The notes under the pieces: model-generated
Databases searched by the model: none
What the model was told of the DNA's origin: nothing
The model's input: the letters and a program-made list of their open reading frames with translations, nothing else
Position numbers and translations under genes: made by a program
Shown here: piece by piece, positions 1 to 9,055 of the stretch
Numbering within the stretch: position 1 is the first letter of the stretch
Layout of the letters: every line of letters starts with the position of its first letter
NCBI GenBank assembly: GCA_946803715.1
Contig: CAMPET010000075.1
Span: forward strand, 111,017 to 133,465
Source: Beroe ovata
Lineage: Eukaryota; Ctenophora; Nuda; Beroida; Beroidae
Direction: 5' to 3'
Length of the DNA stretch: 22,449 nt

Positions 1-1527
1 CCCCCCCCCCCTAACAAAATGAAACCACTGTTTTCTACGGATGTGTGTTTGTGTGTACTACTGAAATAGAGAAATCGGTCATGTGAAAGTTGAAACAACT
101 AAACCATTCACAGTGTGTATATCTTGCGTGTATTTGTGCTTGTGTGTGTGCGGATGTGTTTGTCTCAAGATCAAGCTCAAGCCCTTGTAAAAGACAATTA
201 CCTTGTGAGTAACGGCTTACAATTCAAGACTGAAATAATTGGGTGTTCAATTTGTCACGCAGACATAGCAACTTGCTTTCGTGAAATTACACCGCCATCC
301 ATATTAGTCCAACTTGTGTCTGTCTCCAGTAGTGCAGTTCCCACAACAAATTACCAAATTAGCAAACAGCTTATTGCAGAATCTTGATAAGCCTTCTTTA
401 ATTGATGTTCAATGGACAATACAACACCTAGTCAGTAGATAAACACTAAGTGCAGGCTCACACATATTCAGACCCTCCTGATCACAATGAAAAAGAAGAG
501 GGGTGCCAATCTGAATGAAGTGTGGAGCTAGTAGGAATGAAATATGGTGTCAATGGGTGGTGTCAGTGGAGAGTGGTGCTGTTATAGTGTCACACTCTAA
601 CTATGTTAGCAGCTGCCACAGCATCATGCCATTTGTTATGACTCCCACAATCAGCACTGTTGCAATGTATTGTACCTATACTACAGCTGAGGCTTTTCTG
701 TTATTCATAGCAGATAGGAAGACTTCATTGAGCTAGGTATAATTTCGCTGCCAACCGAAAATAAAGAATCAAAAACGACAGATATTTACCTCAAATAAAG
801 GATTGTCATTTGAACTGTAATCATTATTGGGATGACGTTCCTTTCCTACTACCATAGAAATGAGGATTCTTCATAGAGTCATTGTATAGAAGTATAGAGA
901 ATGAATTATCATCACAGAACACATTTTCCTGAATACGGTGAACACACACGCACACACGATTATGATCGGTAGCTGAGCACTCTCATTAGCCTCTAATTAT
1001 CATCTCAATTCCAACATAATTACAAACACACAGACACACACACAGACACAAACACGCACACTGGTATGTTAAATGCCCGTATAGTGTATAAGACCGCTTA
1101 ACGCATGGATGAAAAGGGTCCCACTTTCCAAAGAGTTTCCCATAATTGACTCTCCAGTCTCTTATCTCCTGTCACCATTATGTAGCACCATTTCTCATAA
1201 CAGTCACTTTCGTCTCTCCAATTAAAATCTCGTTAGGACTCATTAGCAGGAGCGAAATACTCGACAAGAGCTGGCATAATTACCGACAAAATGCACTATT
1301 ATACGGGTGTGTACGTGTAGCAGCTGTGCGGGGTACTAATTAGGTAATTAGGTAATTACACGTAGACACAACATTCTCACACACGCTGAAACATGGGATA
1401 TATCAACAGTTCATTACACGACTCATGATAATTAGACTAAAGATTAACCGAAGGTAATTAGCAGTTAATTAGTCCTTGACTGGAGGAATCCTGCTCCGAT
1501 CTATTAGTAATCGATGAGAATTCAGAC
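1..1527. other. Left flank, no supported gene
   Basis: The stretch opens with an 11-base C homopolymer. It carries short CA/TG-rich tracts near 942-957 and 1022-1062 and a triplicated TAATTAGG-like unit near 1338-1358. Short open frames at 115-387, 515-736 and 1146-1343 lack an ATG start in context, domain motifs and convincing splice borders, so I do not call them genes. Confidence 0.6.
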
Positions 1528-1535
1528 TATAAATA
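1528..1535 (+). promoter_or_regulatory. Possible TATA box for the FLYWCH gene
   Basis: TATAAATA lies about 420 nt upstream of the proposed ATG at 1958. If it is used, the transcript would have a long 5' leader. A GTGAGTA donor-like site near 1630 could mark a leader intron. Position and motif only; such motifs are common in AT-rich DNA. Confidence 0.25.
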
Positions 1536-1873
1536 GAGCAGTAGGCACGTTTTGTATATCAAGCACGCACACACAATTCTCACGTTATATACGTAACGGT
1601 GGTGTCAATGAGTTGAACAACAACTCTGTGAGTACCTGAGTACTCGGTGGTTAGTGTGGTGTTAAGATCGCTGGGGTGAAGGACGGTGATGAGAATTTCT
1701 GTCGAAATTCGTCAGACCAGATATATCACTACCTATTCGCTGATTAGGGTAATTACCTCGTTAAATTAGCGTTCTTGATTGCTCTAGGTAGGTACCTAGT
1801 TTAATGACCAGGAAATAACAGCCCAATACTAGTTTCGGTGTAATAGGAGCATTGTCTGTCAGCATAACATGCA

Positions 1874-2041
1874 ATGACTGGTCATGTGTAACTAATAATT
1901 GGTGAACTGAGTGGGGCAGGATTTCATGAATATCACTAATTGGGACAAGATAAAAAAATGACTGGTCATGTGAAACTAATCACTGGTGACCTGCTTCACG
2001 AGGGGCAGGACGTGATGATTATCACTAATTGGGACAAAATA
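1874..2041 (+). repeat. Tandem duplication across the start codon region
   Basis: Two adjacent copies of about 84 bp, 1874-1957 and 1958-2041, both begin ATGACTGGTCATGTG and both run to TATCACTAATTGGGACAA followed by an A-rich end. The first copy has a TAA right after its fifth codon and several substitutions, so it is a dead copy of the 5' end of the coding region. The second copy opens the long reading frame. The duplication therefore leaves an upstream ATG with a five-codon ORF in the leader. Confidence 0.8.
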
Positions 2042-2781
2042 ATTTATATACCCTCACTCCGACTAAAAGGTACCATTTCTATCATCAACTCGTTCAGCGT
2101 TCTACATCCAATTTCATCACTCGATATGCTGGTTGAACAGTTCCCCTCACCTGGAAAACAAGTTCCTGACAACCCTCCTGACAGTCCCTCAGTCCAGGAT
2201 TCTCTATTGACCTCCACCACAGACACAGACGAGAGACACACAGATTGTGGAGACACAGACACCACACATAGAAATACAGACACCACACATAGAAATACAG
2301 ACACCACACACAGAAACACAGACACCACAGACGGAGACGCAGACACCACAGTCAGACACACAAACACTACAGTCAGAGACGCAGACGCCACAGTCAGAGA
2401 CGCAGACACCACAGTCAGACACACAAACACCACAGTCAGAGACGCAGGCACCACACACGGAGACGCAGACACCACAGACAGAGACACCACAGACACAGAC
2501 ACCACAGACAGAGACACCGCTCTCCAGATAGTTAGAGGGAGGACAAAGAACTCCCAGAACTGCCTGTACCTCGGCTATCGCTATGGGAAGGACGGTAAAC
2601 CCTCCACAGTGACAGGGAAACAGTCGTGGAGGTGTGTGGTGAGGTCGTGCAGGGGTCGCCTCCATTCTCTGGAGGGGAAAGTGGTTGGTGTCACGTGCAG
2701 TCATTGCCATGAGCCTGATCTCCATGATTGTGAAGTCAGAGCTTCACTGTCCCACATAAAGGATTTAGCTGAGACAACAAG
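1958..2781 (+). CDS. FLYWCH-type zinc finger protein, exon 1
   Basis: This is the first coding exon of a predicted protein of about 339 residues. The ATG at 1958 is the first usable one; the frame is open slightly further 5' but only from a TTG. Residues 1-87 match nothing I know. Residues about 88-187 are a Thr/Asp/Arg repeat encoded by a minisatellite. Residues about 189-255 fit a FLYWCH zinc finger: aromatic YLGYRYG, then KQSWRC with Cys-x4-Cys (CVVRSC), then GVTCSHCHEPD with the closing His-x-His. The exon ends ACAACAAG before GTAATT at phase 2, and exon 2 supplies the missing base. FLYWCH fingers occur in animal chromatin or DNA-binding proteins and at the N-terminus of Mutator-like transposases. 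I see no transposase downstream, so a host-type or domesticated gene is likelier, but its function is unknown. Confidence 0.75.
2222..2518 (+). repeat. In-frame coding minisatellite (Thr/Asp-rich)
   Basis: Degenerate units of about 12-18 bp built on CAGACACCACA and CAGTCAGA run inside exon 1 of the FLYWCH gene. In the gene frame they encode DTT, HRNT, VRDAD and VRHTN variants. Units are multiples of 3 or 6, so length changes keep the frame. Because the repeat is poor in T and stop triplets, it is also open in another plus frame and in two minus frames; I take those as by-products. Confidence 0.85.
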
Positions 2782-2841
2782 GTAATTTCTCATAATAGCA
2801 ATGATCTATTATAATTCCTCTGTTTCATTTCAACAACGCAG
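2782..2841 (+). other. 60-nt intron of the FLYWCH gene
   Basis: The intron begins GTAATT and ends TTTCAACAACGCAG. Splicing joins AG to T, making a Ser codon, and skips the in-frame TAA at 2783. Both reading frames match without adjustment. A 60-nt intron shows that minimal introns occur in this genome alongside kilobase-sized ones. Confidence 0.75.
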
Positions 2842-3037
2842 TCTCAATTCTCGTCCCTCAGCCATCTCTTTATTAACCTCATACCTATCTCTCAGGACAT
2901 CAAATGAGGTGATCTACACGCAAGTGACAGAGCGTCTCCAACCTGCAGTAAAATGGAGAATGCCTAGTGCGAGTGCAGTGAAGAAGCAGGCACAGCGAGC
3001 TCGACGCCAGGCAGCTCTTCAAGCCCTAAAGTCATGA
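2842..3037 (+). CDS. FLYWCH-type zinc finger protein, exon 2 (C-terminus)
   Basis: The exon starts with the single T that completes the split codon and runs 65 codons to TGA at 3035-3037. It encodes a helical tail with a SLLTSYLSLRTSNEV segment and then a basic stretch with KKQAQRARRQAAL. A helical segment followed by an Arg/Gln-rich basic helix after the finger is a layout I associate with other invertebrate FLYWCH proteins, where a short conserved region ends in a run such as QRxRRK. That supports this exon belonging to the finger exon. The stop directly after the basic helix argues against a truncated transposase, though a solo N-terminal remnant cannot be excluded. Confidence 0.72.
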
Positions 3038-3443
3038 TGTCTCAGATACTTTTCACGACACATTCAAGAAGGATGATGGACTATAATTTTACCAGCATGC
3101 GTTGACCATTCACAGTGATTGCAATTAAATGGATTCAGTTGTGTACAAATAATTGTATTCTCTAGTGTTCTGTAGTAGTATAGCGCATTGCAGCAGTTAT
3201 ACCCAATGGCAGGAGTACACAATATTCAGTGGTGTACCTACTTCACGACTCACATTCTCACTAATGGATAGTGGATATAGCTGCTGGTCGTCACTTCACA
3301 CTCAATAATATAAACCGCTACCTATATCCCCCTCCCATCACCTTATTCATATTCCTCCTTCACACATTCCCCTCCTCCAGCTAACTTGTCAATCACAGTG
3401 TGTCAATCAGAGAGATGAGACACGCCAGTTGACAAGTCATATC
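3038..3443. other. Short convergent intergenic spacer
   Basis: The spacer lies between the 3' ends of the plus-strand FLYWCH gene and the minus-strand helical-repeat gene. It is pyrimidine-rich near 3330-3380. No further coding potential is seen. Confidence 0.4.
3124..3129 (+). terminator. Candidate polyadenylation signal ATTAAA
   Basis: ATTAAA, the commonest variant of AATAAA, lies about 90 nt after the TGA of the FLYWCH gene. A TG-rich stretch (GTTGTGTAC) follows within 15-20 nt, as expected for a downstream element. Confidence 0.4.
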
Positions 3444-3527
3444 TTAGCTTGACGATAATGACAGCTGCAACCTTGACAGCCACTTCATGATGTCATCAAA
3501 TATCTTGTGAGAGAGCAACTTCCTGTG
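3444..3527 (-). CDS. Possible terminal exon of the spectrin-like gene
   Basis: The frame encodes HRKLLSHKIFDDIMKWLSR and then a short Ser/Leu tail to TAA at 3444-3446. It looks like one amphipathic helix with a Trp. A phase-0 acceptor after TACAAG at 3528-3530 would fit the phase-0 donor at 4437. A better-looking acceptor, CACAG ending at 3523, would be out of phase with that donor. A donor-like AAG/GTTGCA at 3470-3472 leaves open that this is an internal exon. Confidence 0.35.
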   Translation of the reverse strand, partial: HRKLLSHKIFDDIMKWLSRLQLSLSSS

Positions 3528-4013
3528 CTTGTATCAGTGACCGGTTTCTTCATCATCAGCCTACATTATGTCGGTATTCATATCAACACGCATTTCACGA
3601 AAATTCGCCTTTGAGAACTGTAGATTTATAACTTCTCAGGGAAGTACAATACCTATTAGACGAAATCCGAATATTTGAATTTCCGGGATAATTTCGGACA
3701 GTCTAGACCAGCAGCTGAGTTACTGATGTCTGACCACTACAGACCGACACAGACACAGTAAAACTATGGAATTGTGCTCTATTTTTTGGTTGATTGCCAG
3801 CCACGTGCAAGTTCTTGGTAGTGGGACAGTGGGTTTCTACTGACTACTGCAAAAGTAACAATCTAACATTTGGCAATCGCACTCCCATAGCACTGCAATG
3901 ACACTTCTATAACACAACTTTAGCACTGCTATGACACCAAACAGTGCTATGACAGCTGTTGCCACAGCCGACTTACTGTCCGCCGACCTAGTGTCCTTTA
4001 CGGGTGCTGTGTT

Positions 4014-4052
4014 CGCGTGTGTGTGTGCGCGCGTGTGCGCGCGTGTGTGTGT
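4014..4052. repeat. Alternating CG/TG tract
   Basis: Thirty-nine bases alternate strictly between pyrimidine and purine, mixing CGCG blocks with TGTG. A looser TG-rich tail runs to about 4092. Such tracts can adopt Z-DNA under supercoiling; that is knowledge of the sequence class, not shown here. Confidence 0.7.
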
Positions 4053-4436
4053 TTGTGATTGTGTTTGTGTGTTGTATGCGTGTGGGTGTGTCAGGTGTCA
4101 CAGTAGCTGAGCTATGCTATAATTCCTGTGTTAATAATAATACAGGGTTGTTGATATAGCCATGTATTATAGTGTGAGACAAGCACGCAAGCTCAATCAC
4201 TCGATATTTCTGGGGGGATATGCAAATACTGCTGTCAAATACTGCGGGTTAATGTTATGAGATTCCTCTCTGGACTGTTGTTAGCTGTACCAGAGAGTGA
4301 ATGGTGAGACAGTAATAACCAAACGCGTCCAAAAATTCAGTAGGATAGCGGAGGTAATCTTCCATCGACATTTTTAAAAAACTTTGGAGCTATGAGTTTT
4401 ACCATTATTAACATCAAGTTAGGGTGGAAATGTTAC

Positions 4437-4601
4437 CTTGAGTTTGAAGATAGCCCAATGGTTGCTAACTTCAGTTACGATGTTGATAGCATTCTCGTTT
4501 CCCTCCGCTAGCAGCTTGCTGGCACCCCCTTTCAGTGTGTCTATGTCAGAAATGACCACATCGAGTCGCTTGTCCAGTTCCCCCAGCTTCTTTAACCGGC
4601 C
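4437..4601 (-). CDS. Exon of the spectrin-like gene (55 codons)
   Basis: The acceptor CTCCCCTCAG precedes 4601 and the donor AAG/GTAACA follows 4437; both are strong. The exon is exactly 55 codons, phase 0 at both ends. It encodes GRLKKLGELDKRLDVV, then an ISDIDTLKGGASKLL helix, then VSNHWAIFKLK with a Trp in the position typical of a spectrin-repeat helix. The 5' 39 nt plus the acceptor are duplicated 103 bp upstream at 4666-4728. The preceding exon found (5752-5870) ends in phase 2, so an exon between them is missing or one border is wrong. Confidence 0.65.
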
Positions 4602-4602
4602 C

Positions 4603-5088
4603 TGAGGGGAGTTAGAGACTGAGGGAGGAAAACGAGGAGGAGGAAGGGGGGGTTAGGAAGTTAGGGAGTCGCTTGTACAGCTCTCCCAGCTTCTTTAACC
4701 GGCCCTGAGGGGAGTTAGAGACTGAGGGNGTTAGGGACTGAGGAGGAAAGGTAGGGAGCTGGGAGTTAGGGACTGAGGAAAAAGGGTAGGGAGTTAGGGA
4801 TAGGGGAGGAAAAGGAGGGAGTTAGGGAGTTAGAGACTGAGGGAGGAAGAGGAAGGAGTTAGGAACTGAGGGGAAAGAGTAGGGAGTTAGGGACTGAGGG
4901 ACTGAGGGAGGAAAAGGAGGGAGTTGAGGACTGAGGAATGAAGGGGAGGGAGTTAGGGACTGAGGAAGGAAGGGGAGGGAGTTAGGGACTGAGGGAGGAA
5001 GAGGAGGGAGTTAGGGACTGTGGGAGGAAGGGTAGGGAGCTGGGAGTTAGAGACTGAGGGGAAAGGGTAGGGAGTTAGAGACTGAGGC
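4603..5088. repeat. Minisatellite with unit GTTAGGGACTGAGGGAGGAA
   Basis: More than a dozen degenerate units of roughly 25-35 bp are built on GGAGTTAGGGACTGAGG with variable purine runs (AAAAGGAGG, AAGGGTAGG). The array lies in the intron directly upstream (on the minus strand) of the exon at 4437-4601, and its first unit supplies that exon's polypyrimidine tract. It contains the N at 4729. Confidence 0.85.
4666..4728 (-). pseudogene. Partial duplicate of the 4437-4601 exon 5' end
   Basis: This 63-bp block matches 4563-4625 with three substitutions. It includes the CTCCCCTCAG acceptor and the first 39 coding bases (GRLKKLGEL then YKRL). The reading then runs into minisatellite sequence and no donor follows, so it is an exon fragment copied along with repeat expansion. 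It leaves a duplicate, potentially competing acceptor. Confidence 0.75.
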
Positions 5089-5751
5089 ACCAAATCCCTA
5101 ACGCCGTGACTTTCATTGCTCAAAAATATATATATCACCAATAACCCTGTCAAAAGCAATAGTGTTCACGCGTGTAGAAACTGCACTAACTGCTGATTTC
5201 TGACTGTTGCGTGTACACACACATATAATATGTCGACACTCAACTATGATAGCATAGGTAATACATCAATGTACTTGAACAACACGCACACACACCAACT
5301 AGCTAGGGTTTTTCACACTCTGCAAATATTTGCCTAAGTAAATCGTCTTGCACAAGAAAAAACTTCGAGTTTTATCCCCACGGTTCATAATCAGAAATTT
5401 GGATGTGTGTGTTTGTATGTGTCTGTATGTGACTGTCTCTGTGTATATTTTGTGCGTGAGACCACTACCATTTGACATTGACTTATTATCACTTATCAGC
5501 TGATAGCATATTGTACACCTACTGACAGTCAAAACATTGGAATAATAACACGGCTTCACTCTGATATCGGTATACCATTCCACACACAGAATACACCGGC
5601 AACACACACGGAATACACCGGTAACTAGTCACTAGTTAGTGTATTCAGTCAAAATTCCAACACGTATAACTACACAGTACACACACACGCACACACACAT
5701 GTACACACACGTCACACACATGTACATACACATGCACACATGCACAGATAC
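5089..5751. other. Intronic stretch without an assigned exon
   Basis: This gap holds a CA-rich tract around 5670-5745. Minus-strand sequence at about 5290-5400 has a pyrimidine-rich stretch, TTTTTTCTTGTGCAAG, followed by a helix-like LLRQIFAECEKP frame, but I could not place a donor. The missing exon between 5752 and 4601 could be here. Confidence 0.35.
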
Positions 5752-5870
5752 CGGAAAGCCTCCAGGATCTTTTTGTCCTCAAATTTGAATCCGGGTTTTG
5801 ATGCAGAGATCTTGCATAAGCTTTCCATATCAGCATAATTCTCGTCGTGCCATTGATGAACGCAAATAAC
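5752..5870 (-). CDS. Probable exon of the spectrin-like gene
   Basis: The acceptor ACAATGACAG precedes 5870 and the donor CCG/GTATCT follows 5752. In phase 0 it encodes VICVHQWHDENYADMESL, then CKISASKPGFKFED and KKILEAFR. It is 119 nt, ending in phase 2. The start phase fits the donor at 5995 and equally the donor at 6684, so the small exon between them may be optional. The acceptor tract is not very pyrimidine-rich and the donor is non-ideal. A longer open frame in another phase over this stretch runs into CA repeats and is rejected. Confidence 0.5.
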
Positions 5871-5994
5871 CTGTCATTGTTGAAATGGATGTTTATTGTT
5901 TACCCTTACAATCACATTCAAATGTACCATGTGCTAAAACATTTGATATCAGGGTGACAGGCAACAGCTGAAAATGCAACCATAACAGTGTTAC

Positions 5995-6030
5995 CTTATC
6001 AAGATCTTCTCTACACACTGGACAGTACTT
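5995..6030 (-). CDS. Candidate 36-nt microexon with a CxxC motif
   Basis: Between GTGGACAG and GTAACA lie exactly 12 codons, phase 0 at both ends, reading KYCPVCREDLDK. The Cys-Pro-x-Cys pair resembles half of a RING or treble-clef zinc site but no partner cysteines are seen nearby. The upstream tract is TG/GAG-rich and contains an N at 6050, so the acceptor is uncertain and the exon may begin further upstream. Confidence 0.35.
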
Positions 6031-6058
6031 CTGTCCACAGAGCTCCCTCNCACTCCCA

Positions 6059-6059
<1 letters not shown>

Positions 6060-6110
<51 letters not shown>

Positions 6111-6124
6111 CTCTCTCTCTCTCC
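6060..6124. repeat. (CA)n(CT)n compound microsatellite
   Basis: About 23 CA units are followed by about 9 CT units and an N lies ten bases upstream. The tract is intronic. Confidence 0.95.
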
Positions 6125-6622
6125 CTCGGATCACACTGTGTCAAACTTCAGGTAGTGTGTTGAAGCTGGCTCAGATCCAGACATGTATGAACAATGAACA
6201 TGTTGATCATAGTAGGAATATGTCAGATATTGGTAGTTGATAACCAAGGTACTAATGTAGGACTCCAGACATTAACCACAAGCCCCAATTACCGTCAGGT
6301 AAACTCAATATGACCGTGAGTGTCTATAGTATGCTGAAAGCACTATCATTCACGGTTGGGGTCAGATTATCGGTAATCGGGTTATGACTGATCACATTCA
6401 CAACACACACACACGCATTCCTACACACAAAATCCACGCTCACAATAACACACAAATTCGCGGAATTATGATTGTTCTAAGTCCGTCCCTCCCAAACCAC
6501 AATCCTTCCCAAACACGCTATTCATAGACCACAAAGACAAAACGGAAGCCGCTTGAAATGGGGGCCATCGATAAATAAGACGAATATATACCACGCGAAT
6601 TAGTGTCAGAGGTGGACTGAGT

Positions 6623-6672
6623 GTCACGTGACATGGAGGTCGGAGATGTGTCACGTGAAGTTGTGTCACGTG
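6623..6672. promoter_or_regulatory. Cluster of three GTCACGTG E-boxes
   Basis: GTCACGTGAC at 6623-6632, GTCACGTG at 6650-6657 and GTCACGTG at 6665-6672 lie within 50 bp. They are just inside the intron beyond the donor at 6684. CACGTG is the canonical bHLH-Zip site, and GTCACGTGAC matches the palindromic CLEAR/USF-type element of MiT/TFE and USF factors in animals. A regulatory role here is inferred. Confidence 0.45.
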
Positions 6673-6683
6673 TGAATTGTTAC

Positions 6684-6795
6684 CTTTATAATCTCGAGGC
6701 TAGTGGTGATGTCATAGAACGATGAGAGATACTCGGAGTCCAGGGCTTCCAGGTACGATCTCAGCTTGTACGCTAGTTGTTCCAGTTTCCTGATC
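6684..6795 (-). CDS. Exon of the spectrin-like gene
   Basis: The acceptor CTCTTGTTCAG precedes 6795 and the donor AAG/GTAACA follows 6684. The first G completes an AA from the exon at 8735, giving Lys. The 37 codons that follow read IRKLEQLAYKLRSYLEALD, then SEYLSSFYDITTSLEIIK, one long amphipathic helix with a kink, as in a spectrin-repeat helix pair. The matched split codon is good evidence that this and the 8735-8922 exon are neighbours. The donor hexamer equals that of 4437 and 5995. Confidence 0.72.
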
Positions 6796-6855
6796 CTGAA
6801 CAAGAGACAAGTTTTAATAGAGTTATGATGGGGTAAAGTATGAGGAATCGAGACC

Positions 6856-7174
6856 CATTCGTCATAACTTGCTGACACCACTGCATAACTCTGACGTAAG
6901 GATAAGCTGACACCAGTTATATGCAGTACGTCATGACAGGCTTCTGTGACGAATGGAGTCCCATTCGTCATAACTTGCTGACACCACTGCATAACTCTGG
7001 CGTAAGGATTTGCTGACACCAGTTATATGTAGTACGTCATGACAGGCCTCTATGACGAATGAAGGACTCATTCGTCATAACTTGCTGACACCACTGCTTT
7101 CCTTTGACGTAGGAATACGTTGACACCAGTATGCAATAGGTACCCACGTCATGACAGGCCTCTGTGACGAATGG
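6856..7174. repeat. Three tandem copies of a 106-bp repeat with inverted ends
   Basis: Units start at 6856, 6962 and 7069. Each begins CATTCGTCATAACTTGCTGA and ends with TGACGAATG, so its two ends are inverted copies of each other. Inside, a CTGACACCA / TTGACACCAG pair is repeated at about 40 bp spacing and a TACGTCATGACAGG block precedes the end. The same unit forms a larger array at 12565-13401. Frames crossing it give no conserved protein. Confidence 0.88.
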
Positions 7175-8684
7175 AGACCCAATCGGGGATAAAAATGGTG
7201 GAGGGGTAAGAAAAAGTAGAAGATATCGGAGAAGGGGGGGTGGGGCGTTAATGAGGAGTCGTGATATAGTAGGGGTGGGTTGAAGGGTTGAAATAACATC
7301 ATTCCCCTTTATCAACGACATTTGCCCTTCCCTACGAAAATTGGCGAATGTCCTAGTTACAAACAACTTATCCCACATCCCCAACACTCAATATAGAGCA
7401 ATAGTTATCACCCCCCTCAACATGATATATGTTATCCTGAACTTCTGCCAGCAAACTCTATTATAGCGGGATAAACACACCCCCGAACTAGGGAATCCCA
7501 GTGTTTAACTCCCGGCATTGCTGCTCTACGTTACTGCAGCTGCACAACAACAACTGTAAAGTGTGCCTGTGATAGGGAGAGGACAGTGGACACAGTGTTC
7601 TCACGTACAATGACAGTTCAATGACAGTACAATAGCTGACAATCATTGACAATTATCATCATTATAGGTACAAGGGGAGACATCACGGGAATCACAGTGC
7701 CCCCATAGTGAGGTGCCTCAATGCCGGTTAACTTTCCTAAATGATAATGGAATAGGTAAGCTATGTGCTGTTGTAAGTTGGGAAAGTCCTTGTGGCAGTT
7801 TTCCAGTTTTTTCATGATAATGATGGGTCCATGCCTCATGCCACCACGCAAAACGCACCATGAGTTACTGTGATTATTATAACCGTGACTGGTGATATTC
7901 CATAACATCATTGTTCAAAATAGATTGATGAGCTATGATGACATTATAGAAGTTGTAGAGCTATTCACGACTGTTTGAACGGGAATCTTCGGAATTCATT
8001 CTGTAATTTGAAAATAATGAACCATCATCATCCACGCTGGAGTTATAATAATCCCTGTATTAAGTTTCATTCACACGTTAATCCCAAGGGGGAATGAATT
8101 CCCATTGTGTATGTGGGGATAACTAATGATCTTACAATATTTCGCCACAAAATATTAAAAATTATTGCGTGATTCTTGTTTTTATGATACAATTTGTAAA
8201 AACGAAGCGGAAGATAACTTTGGAGAATTTCCAACTGAAATTCAAAGATTGTTCCTGCATAAGTGTGTTCACCGTGGAATAGGTAGTCGGTATTCATTAT
8301 TAAGTTTGACACGACACTCTCTGACTTATTATAGAATTTCCGGTTATTTTAGTGTGTAAAGAGGGAAGCCAGAGAAAAGAGTTACCGTGTAATGCGTATG
8401 ATATTTCCCGATGGTAAGAATTAACATAATTATAGGCAAATTATAATGAGGATACCACAGCATCAACCTTCATAGACTGTTATACGGGTTCTGACTGTAC
8501 ATTTGAGGGGAACATACGTCTCTGACACACGTTTCAAACATGATAGTGTCAAACGTGTAAGAGACCATGATAACCGGACGACAATCGTCTAGATAGGAAT
8601 GGTAATGACTTCGAATGAACTTTGTTTAGGTGATAGAAAGGGAGGTGCTTGGGATGATAGTAAAGTAGCTACTTCTCACTCGGA
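7175..8684. other. Intronic stretch, no supported gene
   Basis: AT-rich DNA within the 6796-8734 intron. I see no splice-bounded coding exon, RNA gene or repeat array. Open frames near 7618-7911 and 8067-8312 have no motif or exon borders. Confidence 0.5.
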
Positions 8685-8722
8685 GTTACCAGGCAACCAC
8701 ATGTAGGCTGTTACCAGGCAAC
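8685..8722. promoter_or_regulatory. Two direct copies of an RFX X-box-like motif
   Basis: GTTACCAGGCAAC occurs at 8685-8697 and at 8710-8722, identical over 16 bp (extending to CAC). It fits the X-box pattern GTNRCC-N(0-3)-RGYAAC bound by RFX factors, which in animals often control ciliary genes. The pair lies in the intron beginning at 8734. Match by eye to a known consensus; function not shown. Confidence 0.5.
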
Positions 8723-8734
8723 CACTAAACTTAC

Positions 8735-8922
8735 TTTGTGGAGGTGGTATGTGCTGTCCTGTACACGTGCCACATCCCACAACTGACATTGTACTGTGAC
8801 GTCACGGCAGCTAGCTGTGACGTGACCTGTAGTTCTGCTGACCGGTACTGCTTGTGGGTGGACAGGAGTTTGAGAAGTTGTTTGCTGTCGTGCTGTAGTC
8901 CGTTGTACAGCTCTGTCAATAC
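8735..8922 (-). CDS. Exon of the spectrin-like gene
   Basis: The acceptor TTCTCTACACAG precedes 8922 and the consensus donor GTAAGT follows 8735. The frame, phase 0 at the start, reads VLTELYNGLQHDSKQLLKLL, then STHKQYRSAELQVTSQL, then QYNVSCGMWHVYRTAHTTST, ending with AA of a split Lys codon. Length is 62 codons plus two bases. The first half is a clear heptad helix continuing from LHRQGE of the exon at 10479-10598. A GTCACG site in mid-exon is a possible but poorer alternative donor. Confidence 0.72.
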
Positions 8923-8939
8923 CTGTGTAGAGAATATAA

Positions 8940-8941
8940 AT

Positions 8942-8979
<38 letters not shown>

Positions 8980-9055
8980 NGGAGTGTGTGTGTGTGTCTG
9001 TGTGTGTGTCTGTGTGTGTGTGTGTTTGTGTGTGTTTGTGTTTGTGTGTCTGTGG
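8940..9055. repeat. (TG)n microsatellite with interruptions
   Basis: TG repeats are interrupted by TTTG and TCTG units, with an N at 8980. The tract sits just upstream (on the minus strand) of the acceptor for the exon ending at 8922. Confidence 0.95.

Noticed and set aside
115-387. 90-codon frame at the left end
   Set aside because: It starts at GTG, not ATG, and has no motif or clear splice borders.
2044-2725. Long minus-strand and alternate plus-strand open frames over the FLYWCH exon
   Set aside because: They are produced by the stop-poor minisatellite. Only the plus frame continues into the zinc finger and splices in phase to exon 2.
8797-8804. TGACGTCA (CRE palindrome)
   Set aside because: It lies within a coding exon and is a single 8-mer; codon use explains it as well.
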